A stretch of DNA of 64,000 bases from a bacterium (GTDB lineage Bacteria; Planctomycetota; UBA1135; UBA2386): assembly GCA_024743115.1 (NCBI GenBank), contig JANSXC010000002.1:350207-414206 (forward strand), read 5' to 3'. Within the stretch, counting starts at the first letter, position 1. Each line of letters starts with the position of its first letter. The notes under the pieces were generated by a model, which saw only the letters and a list, made by a program, of their open reading frames with translations, did no database searches and had not been told where the DNA came from. The translations under genes and the position numbers were made by a program. Positions 9,009-17,090 of this stretch are shown one piece after another.

Positions 9009-11899
9009 CGTGCACCTCCGCCCGTCAGGGTGCCATCGAAGTCGAGTGGCTCGCGCCACCTGCGTTTCGCGTCCGCGAGTGCGACCGTCGCGATCGCCTT
9101 GCCGGCGGCCTCGAACACGAGGTCCGCACTCTCGAGCACCTCGCCGATCACGGCGAACGGCACTTCGTGCAGATTTGCGGCCAGATCGTCGATTCGGTTA
9201 GCCGGCACTTCGAGCAGCAGCCGGCTCTGCGATTCGCTGAACATCACGCGTTCTGGCGAGATCTCGTCAGCGGTCCTCACGGCGTCGAGATCGATACGTG
9301 CGCCAATGCCGCCGCCGATTGCCATCTCCGCGACCGCCGCGCCCAGTCCGCCCTCGCTGAGGTCGTGGGCCGACAGCGCGCAGCGAGCGTTGATCGCACG
9401 GTGGCACGCGACGAGCACGTCGTGGCCGAGAGCGTGGTCGACCCGCGGCACGTTGCGACCGAGGTGACCCTTGGTCTTGTAGTAGACCGAGCCGCCGAGT
9501 TCGTCCTTGGTCAGGCCGACGAGCACGAGCTTGCTGCCGGGCTGGACGAACGCGGACGTCAGCGTGCGCCGCACATCGGGGATCACGGACAGCGCCGAGA
9601 CGAGGATGCAGCCTGGAATGCGGATCGTGCGATCGCCGGCGCGGAACTCGTTGTGCAGCGAGTCCTTCCCGGACACGAACGGCGTTCGGTAGGTCGTTGC
9701 GAGTGCGCAGAGCGCCTCGGTCGCGCGGACGAGTTCGCCGAGTGCCTGCGGATCACGCGTGTTGCCCCAGCAGTAGTTGTCCAGCACCGCCGTGTAGTCG
9801 GGGTCGCCGCCCGCGGCGACCAGGTTGCGCATCGCTTCGTCGAGCGCGCACTCCGCCATCGCGGCGGGATCGATTCGCGAGTAGCGCGGGTTGAGGCCGT
9901 TGCTGAGCACGACGCCGCGATGCGAGCCGAGCTTCGGCGCGATCACCGCGGCGTTGGCGGGGCCGTCCTCGTCGGGGCCGCACAGAGGCTTGCCCGCGGA
10001 GCCCGCCTGCACCTCGTGATCGTACTGGCGGATGATCCACTCCTTGCTGCAGACGCCGTAGTCGGAGAGCACATCGAGCAGGGCGGCACCGCAGTCGCTC
10101 TCGGGCGGCAGATCGGGTTCTTCGAGGTCGGGCGGCGTGTAGATTGCCTCGTGCTCGCGCTTTGGCACCCCGTCGTGCAGGAAGTGGCTGTCGAGGTCGG
10201 CGTGGACCTCGCCCCGATACTTGATCACGAGCCGCCCGGTGCCGGTAAAGCGGCCGAGCACGGTCGCTTCGCAGGCTTCGGCGGCGCAGACCTCGAGCAG
10301 GCGCTCGAGCTTGTCGGGCGGCACGGCCAGCACCATGCGTTCCTGCGCTTCGCTGATCCAGATCTCCCAGGGGGCGAGGCCCTGATACTTGAGCGGCGCG
10401 TGTTCGAGTTCGACCTCGGCGCCGAGCTCCTCGGCCATCTCGCCGATTGCCGAGCTGAAGCCACCCGCGCCGCAGTCCGTGATCGCGGAGAACAGGTCTT
10501 CTTCGGCGCACGCGAGCACCGCGTCCATCGCGATGCGTTCGGTGATCGGATCGCCGATCTGGACCGCGCCCGAACTCTGCATCTCGCTCTCGGTATGCAG
10601 CTCGAGTGAGGAGAACGTCGCACCGTGGATGCCGTCGCGCCCCGTGCGGCCGCCGAGCGCGACGATCACGTCGTCCTTGTTCGGCTCCTTGTGTGCGCGC
10701 GCGGTCGGCAGGATGCCGACGTTGCCGACGTAGACCAGTGGGTTGCCGATGAAGTGCTCGTCGAAGTGCACGCTGCCGTTGACCGTCGGGATCCCCATCG
10801 GGTTGCCGTAGTCACGCACACCTGCGACCACGCCTTCGAACACGTGGCGCGGATGCAGGCAGCCCTGCGGGACCTCGGCCGCGGGAGTGTCGGGTGGTGC
10901 GAAGCAGAATACGTCGGTGTTCGCGATGGGGCGCGCGCCGAGGCCGGTGCCGAGCACGTCGCGGATGACGCCGCCGACGCCCGTGCCGGCACCGCCGAAC
11001 GGTTCGATCGCCGACGGCCGGTTGTGGGTCTCGACCTTGATGCAGACCGAGTCCTCGTCGTCGAACTCGATGATGCCTGCGTTGTCGACGAACACGCTGA
11101 CGCAGAAGTCGCGTTGCAGCGTGTTGGTGACGTTCGCGATCGTGCTCTTGAGCAGGTTCTCGATGCGGCGGCCTTCGAACGTGACGTTGCCGGTCAGTGT
11201 CTTGTGCTTGCAGTGCTCGCTCCACGTCTGCGCAAGTGTCTCGAGCTCCATGCGCGTCGGGTCGCGCCCGAGTTCGGCGTAGTGTTCCTGGATCGCGAGC
11301 ATCTCGGTGCGATCGAGCGCGAGCCCGCCGTCCTGCGACAGCTTCTCGAGTGCGTCGCCGTCGAGCTCGGCGAGTGGCATGTGCTGCACCGAGAGGTCGG
11401 GCTGACCGCCGGCGCCGGGCAGCCCCGCGGGCAGCGCGTCAGCGAGCACCTCCTGCACGACGTCGTTGGCGAGCGCGCGGCGCGCCGCGTTCTGGAGCGG
11501 TTCGAGACCGACATCGCCATGAACGTCGAAGGCGCGGTAGGTGCCGGTTGCCACGACTGGCAGTCCCATGTCACCGAGCGCCTTCTGCACCGAGTGCGCG
11601 ACTGGATCGGTGACGCCGGGACGCGGCGTGACAGTGATCGTGTGGCCGCCGGCGACGGGCTTCGGCGTCGCGTCGGGCGCGTGGATCACGACCTCGTCAC
11701 CGATCGGGTCGCCGAGCACCGCGGTCGCGAACTCGCGAACCTGCGACTCGTTCAGCTCCGCGCCCAGCAGGTATCCGCGCCGGGTTCGAACCTGCTGGAG
11801 CGCTGTCAGCCCTTCGGCCGCGAGCGCGCGCCTGGCCGCATCGCCAGCGGGATCTGGTTGGTCTTCACGAACCAGAACATCGACGCGCCACGCCTGCAT
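9005..11899 (-). CDS. purL: FGAM synthase with duplicated PurS-like N-terminus (PurS-PurS-PurL)
   Basis: This 964-residue subunit makes FGAM from FGAR, ATP and ammonia. Residues 1-77 and about 82-150 look like two PurS-type domains in tandem. They are followed by the linker region and the catalytic PurL body with WSEHCKHK (near 225), IKVETHNRPSAIEP, GGAGTGVGGVIRD, GNPMGIPTVNGS and a second AIRS-like half with DLSEGGLG. There is no C-terminal glutaminase, because PurQ is a separate gene. The length equals a small PurL (about 740) plus two PurS units, midway between the three-protein Bacillus type and the single-chain E. coli type, whose N-terminal domain is structurally equivalent to a PurS dimer. 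The start is the ATG at 11899. No separate purS was seen in the window. Confidence 0.95.
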   Translation of the reverse strand: MQAWRVDVLVREDQPDPAGDAARRALAAEGLTALQQVRTRRGYLLGAELNESQVREFATAVLGDPIGDEVVIHAPDATPKPVAGGHTITVTPRPGVTDPVAHSVQKALGDMGLPVVATGTYRAFDVHGDVGLEPLQNAARRALANDVVQEVLADALPAGLPGAGGQPDLSVQHMPLAELDGDALEKLSQDGGLALDRTEMLAIQEHYAELGRDPTRMELETLAQTWSEHCKHKTLTGNVTFEGRRIENLLKSTIANVTNTLQRDFCVSVFVDNAGIIEFDDEDSVCIKVETHNRPSAIEPFGGAGTGVGGVIRDVLGTGLGARPIANTDVFCFAPPDTPAAEVPQGCLHPRHVFEGVVAGVRDYGNPMGIPTVNGSVHFDEHFIGNPLVYVGNVGILPTARAHKEPNKDDVIVALGGRTGRDGIHGATFSSLELHTESEMQSSGAVQIGDPITERIAMDAVLACAEEDLFSAITDCGAGGFSSAIGEMAEELGAEVELEHAPLKYQGLAPWEIWISEAQERMVLAVPPDKLERLLEVCAAEACEATVLGRFTGTGRLVIKYRGEVHADLDSHFLHDGVPKREHEAIYTPPDLEEPDLPPESDCGAALLDVLSDYGVCSKEWIIRQYDHEVQAGSAGKPLCGPDEDGPANAAVIAPKLGSHRGVVLSNGLNPRYSRIDPAAMAECALDEAMRNLVAAGGDPDYTAVLDNYCWGNTRDPQALGELVRATEALCALATTYRTPFVSGKDSLHNEFRAGDRTIRIPGCILVSALSVIPDVRRTLTSAFVQPGSKLVLVGLTKDELGGSVYYKTKGHLGRNVPRVDHALGHDVLVACHRAINARCALSAHDLSEGGLGAAVAEMAIGGGIGARIDLDAVRTADEISPERVMFSESQSRLLLEVPANRIDDLAANLHEVPFAVIGEVLESADLVFEAAGKAIATVALADAKRRWREPLDFDGTLTGGGAR

Positions 11900-12014
11900 G
11901 GAACCACCATGCCGGGCGGTTATGGCGAAGGCAAGAATCGCGCGAACGCCCGTTCCGATGCGACCGGGGAGGGATTGTGGGAAGTTTCGCGCAATGCCAC
12001 GCGGCGGCTGCTCG

Positions 12015-12743
12015 TCACTTGCCGCCCTCGTCCTGCGGCAGAATCAGGTCGCCGGTGGGGGCGCTCGACCAACCCGACTCGGGTGTCGTCGGCGCGGCAC
12101 GGAAACCGGCGATGGTTTCGGGCCAGGCGGCGATTCGCGCGGCCATCCAGCGCTCGCCGGCCGCGGACCGACAGAACGCATCGATCGCGTTTGCCTCGTC
12201 GGGGGTGACCCGCTTCGCCGCGAGCAGCAGCGCCACCAGGGGCGGGGACGGTGAGCCGCCGGCTGCAACCTCCTGCCGCGCCTGCCAGATCGCCGCGGCC
12301 GCGGCCTCGCCGACGCCCGCAGGATTTCGTAAGCGCTCGCCGAGCCGGGCCGGCAGGTCGTCGAACGGCCATGCTTCCGTCGTCGCGGCGAGCGTCTCGG
12401 CCTGCGCCATCGCCAGCCCCGCCGGCGTGCCGAGAAACTTGATGGCAGCGGTCGCCACGTCGGGTGGAACGAGCCGTGCGACCCGCTTCGCTGCCGCGGT
12501 ATCGAACGCGGTCCGCTGCCGGCGAAAGAGCTGCCGGCGCGGCGTGTAGCGCGTGTGGTCGATGAGTTGGCCGTCGTTCCAGGCGGTGTCGTAGACCGTG
12601 CCGCCGCCGAACATCGGGTCGAGCCGAGCGAGATTCGCGGCCCAGTCCGGGTCGATGGCGGGAGAATCGGCGCCGCAGCTCGGGAGCGTGACCGTGACCA
12701 CGAGAGCTAGGCCGAGGGACCGGAGGAAGCGGCGTTCGGTCAT
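12015..12743 (-). CDS. Putative lipoprotein of unknown function
   Basis: A 242-residue protein with a lipoprotein signal: a charged start (MTERRFLR), a hydrophobic stretch and the lipobox LPSC near residue 23. The mature part is mostly alpha-helical and alanine-rich (for example AAAAAIWQARQEVAAG), ending in an acidic/lysine tail. I recognise no family. It sits downstream of nothing on its strand and is divergent from the first kelch-like gene, with 84 bp between their start codons. The location would be the membrane-facing periplasm. The call rests on codon bias, the clear lipobox and fit between neighbours. Confidence 0.72.
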   Translation of the reverse strand: MTERRFLRSLGLALVVTVTLPSCGADSPAIDPDWAANLARLDPMFGGGTVYDTAWNDGQLIDHTRYTPRRQLFRRQRTAFDTAAAKRVARLVPPDVATAAIKFLGTPAGLAMAQAETLAATTEAWPFDDLPARLGERLRNPAGVGEAAAAAIWQARQEVAAGGSPSPPLVALLLAAKRVTPDEANAIDAFCRSAAGERWMAARIAAWPETIAGFRAAPTTPESGWSSAPTGDLILPQDEGGK

Positions 12744-12792
12744 AAGGCGGAAGGGTACGCTCGCAATGGCGATTACCTAGGTCGCGGTCGCG

Positions 12793-12820
12793 TTACGCCG
12801 GTATTCGGGCGGGCTAGAGT
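12793..12820 (+). promoter_or_regulatory. Possible sigma-70-type promoter of the kelch-like genes
   Basis: TAGAGT at 12815-12820 resembles a -10 box. A weak -35 (TTACGC, 12793-12798) lies 16 bases upstream. Only seven bases separate the -10 from the ATG at 12828, so a transcript from here would have almost no leader. Confidence 0.3.
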
Positions 12821-12827
12821 TGATCCG

Positions 12828-14912
12828 ATGTTGCCCCGCGCCAATCGATGGTCTCGTTCTGCCGCCAGCTGCGTGCTCTGCATTCTCGCGGTCGCCGATT
12901 CCGGGTTGGCGCAGGGGGCGTCCTATGAGCCGCTACCGACCGGGCCGTCACCGGCGAGCCAGTTCGTCTGGGATTCCTACCGCCAGGTGGTCGTCGCAGT
13001 CGAGCGCTGGCCCGTGCCGAGGACCTGGACCTGGGACGGCACGCGTTGGTCGGTCGTGCAGGGGACGAGCACGCCCGCGGTCCCCGTGCGGCTGATGTTC
13101 GATTCCTTGCAGCAGCTCGTCCTGGGGGTCACCAGCGACGTGATCTTTCGGTGGGACGGCGCCGACTGGACCGCGATCAGCGCGGTGGGCGGCTTGGAGG
13201 GCGTGGCCTACGACGCGAGTCGGGCGCGGATGGTGACTACGGATGGCGAGATCGTTCGCGAATGGGACGGTGTTGCCTGGGTGACGGTTGCGACGACCGG
13301 GGGGCCGGGTCAGCGCAGTGGCGCGGCCTTTGCGTACGACCCGGACGGTCAGCGTTGTCTGTTGTACGGCGGCTTGGGATCGGTCGGTGGTGCTGATCTG
13401 TGGAGCTGGGACGGTGCGACGTGGACGCAGCTCGCAGTCAACGCGCCGCCGGGTGGTCGGGACGGCGCGGGTTTGGTCCACGATCCGTCCGGTGCGCGGA
13501 TGGTGCTCTATGGCGGCGACAGCAGTGGCTCGACCTGGGCGCTCGTCGGGAATGCCTGGACGCAGATCGTGACGCCGTTCGATCCGGGTCCGCGGATCGG
13601 CGCGACGATGGCGTGGGACGGTAGCGGGCTGCTGCTGCACGGCGGCAGTGCAGCGCGCGGCGGTGAGCTTTGGCGATTCGCCAACGGCAACTGGGCTGAG
13701 CTTGCGGGTGGCGTGCCAGTGCGGCGGCAGGATGCGGCGTTCGGTTGGGACATGGCCCGCGGCCAGGCCGTCCTGTTGGGTGGGCTGAATCAGTCGCCGT
13801 TCCCTGGCGTGATCTTCGATGATACCTGGACCTGGGATGGCGTGTGGCAACGGCGGTCGACCACGACGCGTCCGCCGACCATCGGCGGCTACCCCGGTAC
13901 GCAGCTCGTGTGGTCGTCCGCGGAGAGCTGGCTGCTGTTCTGGAACGGCTCGACCTGGAGTTGGACCGGCACCGACTGGCTCCAGCGTTCGCCGGCGGCT
14001 TCTCCGCCGTTCCGATTGTATCCGGCGATGGCGACGGACCCGGCTGGCGGGGTGATGTTGTTCGGTGGCCGGACGGCGCAGCCGAGCTTCTTCGGCGACC
14101 AATGGCGCTGGGATGGTGTCGACTGGCAGCAGCTGTCGCCGACCGGGTTGCCGAGTGCGCGTGCTCAGGCGCTCGCGGCCTTGGATCCCGTGCGCAACGT
14201 CGTCGTGATGGCGGGCGGGCAGTACTTCAACCTGGGGCTGCCCGAGACCTGGGAATGGGATGGGGTCTCGTGGTTGCAGCGGTCGCCGGCGCCGTTCTCC
14301 TTTGCGTCACGGTCCCCGAGCGCCGCGTATCGACCGGAGACCGGTGCTGTTCTGTTCGCCAACTATGAGCATCACGAGTGGGATGGCGTCCAGTGGCGGA
14401 CGTTCGCCCAGGTCCCCGGGCACAGCCGAGACGCTCGGATCGTGACCGCGAACACGGGCGCAGTCCTCGGCTACGGGGGGCAGAGTTCGGCAGATGGCGA
14501 CCTCGTGACCTTCGCCGAGCAGCACGCCGAGGTCGCACACTACGGCGTGCCCTGTGCCGTCGGTCCGGGACCGCAGCTCACCACTCGCGGTCGGCCGTCG
14601 TTGGGCAACGCCGGGTTGCGGATCCATTGCAGCACGCGCATTGCGGTGGCGCCGACGTTCGTGGCCTTGGGGCTCGCGCCCGCCAGTCAGCCGCTCGGCA
14701 GCGGGTGCCAGGGGCTCGTCGGCAATGTGATCGGGGTGCACTTCCTCTTGTCCAGCGCATCCGCCGAGGCGACGGTCGGGTTGTCGATCCCGAACAGTCC
14801 GGCGTTCCGCGGCGTCGACATCTTCTCGCAGGCCGCCGTGCTCGATCCGGTGCGCAGCCTGCTCTTCGGCGTCACCATCAGCAGTGGCCTGCGGGTCACG
14901 GTCGGGTACTGA
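12828..14912 (+). CDS. Secreted kelch-like beta-propeller protein (first of a pair)
   Basis: A 694-residue exported protein; residues 1-27 form a signal peptide ending LAVADSGLAQG. The body contains about eleven units with the motif W-x-W-D-G-x-x-W or close variants (TWTWDGTRW, WSWDGATW, QWRWDGVDW, TWEWDGVSW), alternating with glycine-rich strands (LLYGGLG, VLYGGD, LLGGLNQ, MLFGGRT). This is the blade pattern of galactose-oxidase/kelch propellers. The last 125 or so residues leave the propeller pattern and form a cysteine/glycine-containing domain (GSGCQGL, LSIPNSPAFRGV, final RVTVGY) also found in the next two genes. The neighbour starts one base after the stop, so the two paralogues form an operon. 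Binding target unknown. Confidence 0.9.
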   Translation: MLPRANRWSRSAASCVLCILAVADSGLAQGASYEPLPTGPSPASQFVWDSYRQVVVAVERWPVPRTWTWDGTRWSVVQGTSTPAVPVRLMFDSLQQLVLGVTSDVIFRWDGADWTAISAVGGLEGVAYDASRARMVTTDGEIVREWDGVAWVTVATTGGPGQRSGAAFAYDPDGQRCLLYGGLGSVGGADLWSWDGATWTQLAVNAPPGGRDGAGLVHDPSGARMVLYGGDSSGSTWALVGNAWTQIVTPFDPGPRIGATMAWDGSGLLLHGGSAARGGELWRFANGNWAELAGGVPVRRQDAAFGWDMARGQAVLLGGLNQSPFPGVIFDDTWTWDGVWQRRSTTTRPPTIGGYPGTQLVWSSAESWLLFWNGSTWSWTGTDWLQRSPAASPPFRLYPAMATDPAGGVMLFGGRTAQPSFFGDQWRWDGVDWQQLSPTGLPSARAQALAALDPVRNVVVMAGGQYFNLGLPETWEWDGVSWLQRSPAPFSFASRSPSAAYRPETGAVLFANYEHHEWDGVQWRTFAQVPGHSRDARIVTANTGAVLGYGGQSSADGDLVTFAEQHAEVAHYGVPCAVGPGPQLTTRGRPSLGNAGLRIHCSTRIAVAPTFVALGLAPASQPLGSGCQGLVGNVIGVHFLLSSASAEATVGLSIPNSPAFRGVDIFSQAAVLDPVRSLLFGVTISSGLRVTVGY

Positions 14913-14913
14913 G

Positions 14914-16995
14914 ATGATCGACATGATTCGCACCGTCGCGCTGTTCGCCCTCGGGGTGGCTGGCGTTCCAGCGCAGGGCCCGTGGGCGTCGCTGCCGAGC
15001 CCTGGCTTGCCGTTCGCCGCCTACGACGCAGCGCGCGACGTCACGCTCATGCTGGGGCGTGATGGCGTGATGAACCACTGGGAGTGGGACGGCTCGTCAC
15101 TCATCGAACGGGTCGATGCCGCGCCGCCGGGGCGCAACTTCTTGTGGGTCGGCGGCGATGCGCCGCGGGGGCGGGTGCTGGCGGTTTCGACGTCGCCGCT
15201 GGAGATCTCCGAGTGGGACGGCGCCGCGTGGCGCACTGCACTGATCCTGAACGGGCCCGAGTTCGGCTCGACGACCAGTTTCGCCTTCGACGACGTGCGT
15301 GCGCGGCTCGTGGCATTCCACATCGGCGACAACGGTCCACAGACGTTCGAGTGGGACGGCAGTCAGTGGTACGATCTGACGCCGGTGACAGGGCCAGGGG
15401 AGCGCTATGGCGCGGCGCTCGAGTTCGATCGCTCGGCCAATCGCTGCGTGCTCTACGGCGGCAACGACGATGGTGTGATCCTCGCCGACTGTTGGGCCTG
15501 GGATGGAGTGAATTGGACGCAGATTGCGGCTGCCGCCGGGCCGGGGCCGCGCGCGGGGGCCGGGATGGCCTTCTCGCCGATGCTCGGGGGACTAATGCTC
15601 TACGGGGGCGCCGCCAACCGCACGACGTGGTACCTCCAAGGTTCGACGTGGATCCCGGTGCTGACCTCGGCGAGTCCGCCGGCGTTGCATGACCCGAAGC
15701 TCGTCCAGGACCCCTTCGGGATGCTGCTCGTCGGCGGCCGCGGCGATACCGACGGGGTGGCGTGGCGGTACGATGGTGTGGACTGGCAGCCTGTTGGCGC
15801 CGTGTTCCATAGGCCCGCGTTCCACGGTCTGGATTCGACGATCGTCTTCGATCGTGGTCGGGGCGAGGTGGTCCACTACGCAGGCCTGTTCGGGGACGGC
15901 GAGGTGTCGCTGTTCGATACGACCTGGCGGGGCACTCGCCCTGCGGTCGCGATGCCGGCACGGAACCGGGCTGCTATCGCGTGGTCGTCGGCCGAACAGC
16001 AGGTGCTGCTGTTCGGTGGCATTGATGCTTCGAACACGGTGCTCGGCGATACCTGGAACTGGGATGGTGTGACCTGGATCCCGCGGTCCCCGGCCAATTC
16101 GCCTTCGCCACGGCGCCTCGCCCTGGCGGCGGAGGATCCGAATGGTGGCGTGTTGCTCTACAGCGGGTTGGATCCAGCGAACAACGAGCTCGACGAGCAC
16201 TGGCACTGGGATGGCACGAACTGGTCGCAGCGCAATCCGGCGACCCGCCCGACCCTGCTGAGCGGCACGTTCGCCGCGCTCGATCCGAATCGCGGGATCG
16301 TCGTGGCAGTGTCTCGCCCGGGAAGCGCTGTCGGGTACGACACCTGGGAATGGGACGGTCAGGACTGGCGCCTCGCGGCCACCTCGCCGTACTCGACCTT
16401 GATCGGCGGCGCACCGCTGGCCTTCGATGGCGCGCGGAATGCCGTGATCGCGGCCGGTGGGCGGCTGTACGAGTGGACGGGAACGTCGTGGACCGGCGGG
16501 CCGGTGAATCCCTCGGCCGTGTCCCCGGGGCGCGGCGCGGTCACCGACTTTGGCCGCCAACGCACGCTGCTGGTAGGCACGCCCGTGCGCCAGCTCACGG
16601 ATACACCCGCGAGCCTCGAAACCCGCGGTGCGGGTTGCTCGTTCGGCCCGGCGCCGGTGTTCGCAGGCATCGATCGGCCGCAGCCTGGCAACGTGCACTT
16701 CGCGCTCGAGGTCGCAACGCGGTTGCCGAATGCCGCGACGTTCGTGGTGCTGGGTTTCGGGCAGCAAGCCCAACCGCTCGGTTCGGGCTGCACGAGCTAC
16801 GTCGCGAACCCGGTCGGCACGCGCTTGGGCGTCGCGAGCGCGGGCGCGCAGTCGCGATTCTCGATGCCGATCCCGAACGACGGAGCGCTGCGTGGCGTTG
16901 CGTTCGTGGCGCAGGGCGCGGTCGTCGATCCCGCGCGCAGTCTGATCGGTGGCGTGACGGTGACTGCCGGGCTCAGGGTCACGATCGGCGACTGA
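14914..16995 (+). CDS. Secreted kelch-like beta-propeller protein (second of a pair)
   Basis: A 693-residue paralogue of the preceding gene with the same order: signal peptide (MIRTVALFALGVAGVPAQG), around ten WDG-type blade motifs (HWEWDGSS, TFEWDGSQW, CWAWDGVNW, TWNWDGVTW, HWHWDGTNW, TWEWDGQDW), and a C-terminal domain with GAGCSFGPAPVFAG, LGSGCTSY, MPIPNDGALRGVAF and the end RVTIGD. I placed the start at the ATG at 14914, one base after the previous stop; ATG 14923 is an equally good in-frame choice and gives a tighter signal peptide. An upstream GTG inside the previous gene is less likely. The two proteins differ along their length, so this is an old duplication. Function unknown. Confidence 0.9.
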   Translation: MIDMIRTVALFALGVAGVPAQGPWASLPSPGLPFAAYDAARDVTLMLGRDGVMNHWEWDGSSLIERVDAAPPGRNFLWVGGDAPRGRVLAVSTSPLEISEWDGAAWRTALILNGPEFGSTTSFAFDDVRARLVAFHIGDNGPQTFEWDGSQWYDLTPVTGPGERYGAALEFDRSANRCVLYGGNDDGVILADCWAWDGVNWTQIAAAAGPGPRAGAGMAFSPMLGGLMLYGGAANRTTWYLQGSTWIPVLTSASPPALHDPKLVQDPFGMLLVGGRGDTDGVAWRYDGVDWQPVGAVFHRPAFHGLDSTIVFDRGRGEVVHYAGLFGDGEVSLFDTTWRGTRPAVAMPARNRAAIAWSSAEQQVLLFGGIDASNTVLGDTWNWDGVTWIPRSPANSPSPRRLALAAEDPNGGVLLYSGLDPANNELDEHWHWDGTNWSQRNPATRPTLLSGTFAALDPNRGIVVAVSRPGSAVGYDTWEWDGQDWRLAATSPYSTLIGGAPLAFDGARNAVIAAGGRLYEWTGTSWTGGPVNPSAVSPGRGAVTDFGRQRTLLVGTPVRQLTDTPASLETRGAGCSFGPAPVFAGIDRPQPGNVHFALEVATRLPNAATFVVLGFGQQAQPLGSGCTSYVANPVGTRLGVASAGAQSRFSMPIPNDGALRGVAFVAQGAVVDPARSLIGGVTVTAGLRVTIGD

Positions 16996-17090
16996 CTGCG
17001 GGCGCGCACCCACGTGCGGTGCCGAACCGCGAACCGGAGATTTCCCGGACATTCGCCGTCGCCGCGTGCGGCCCGGCGACATGGGGGGGC

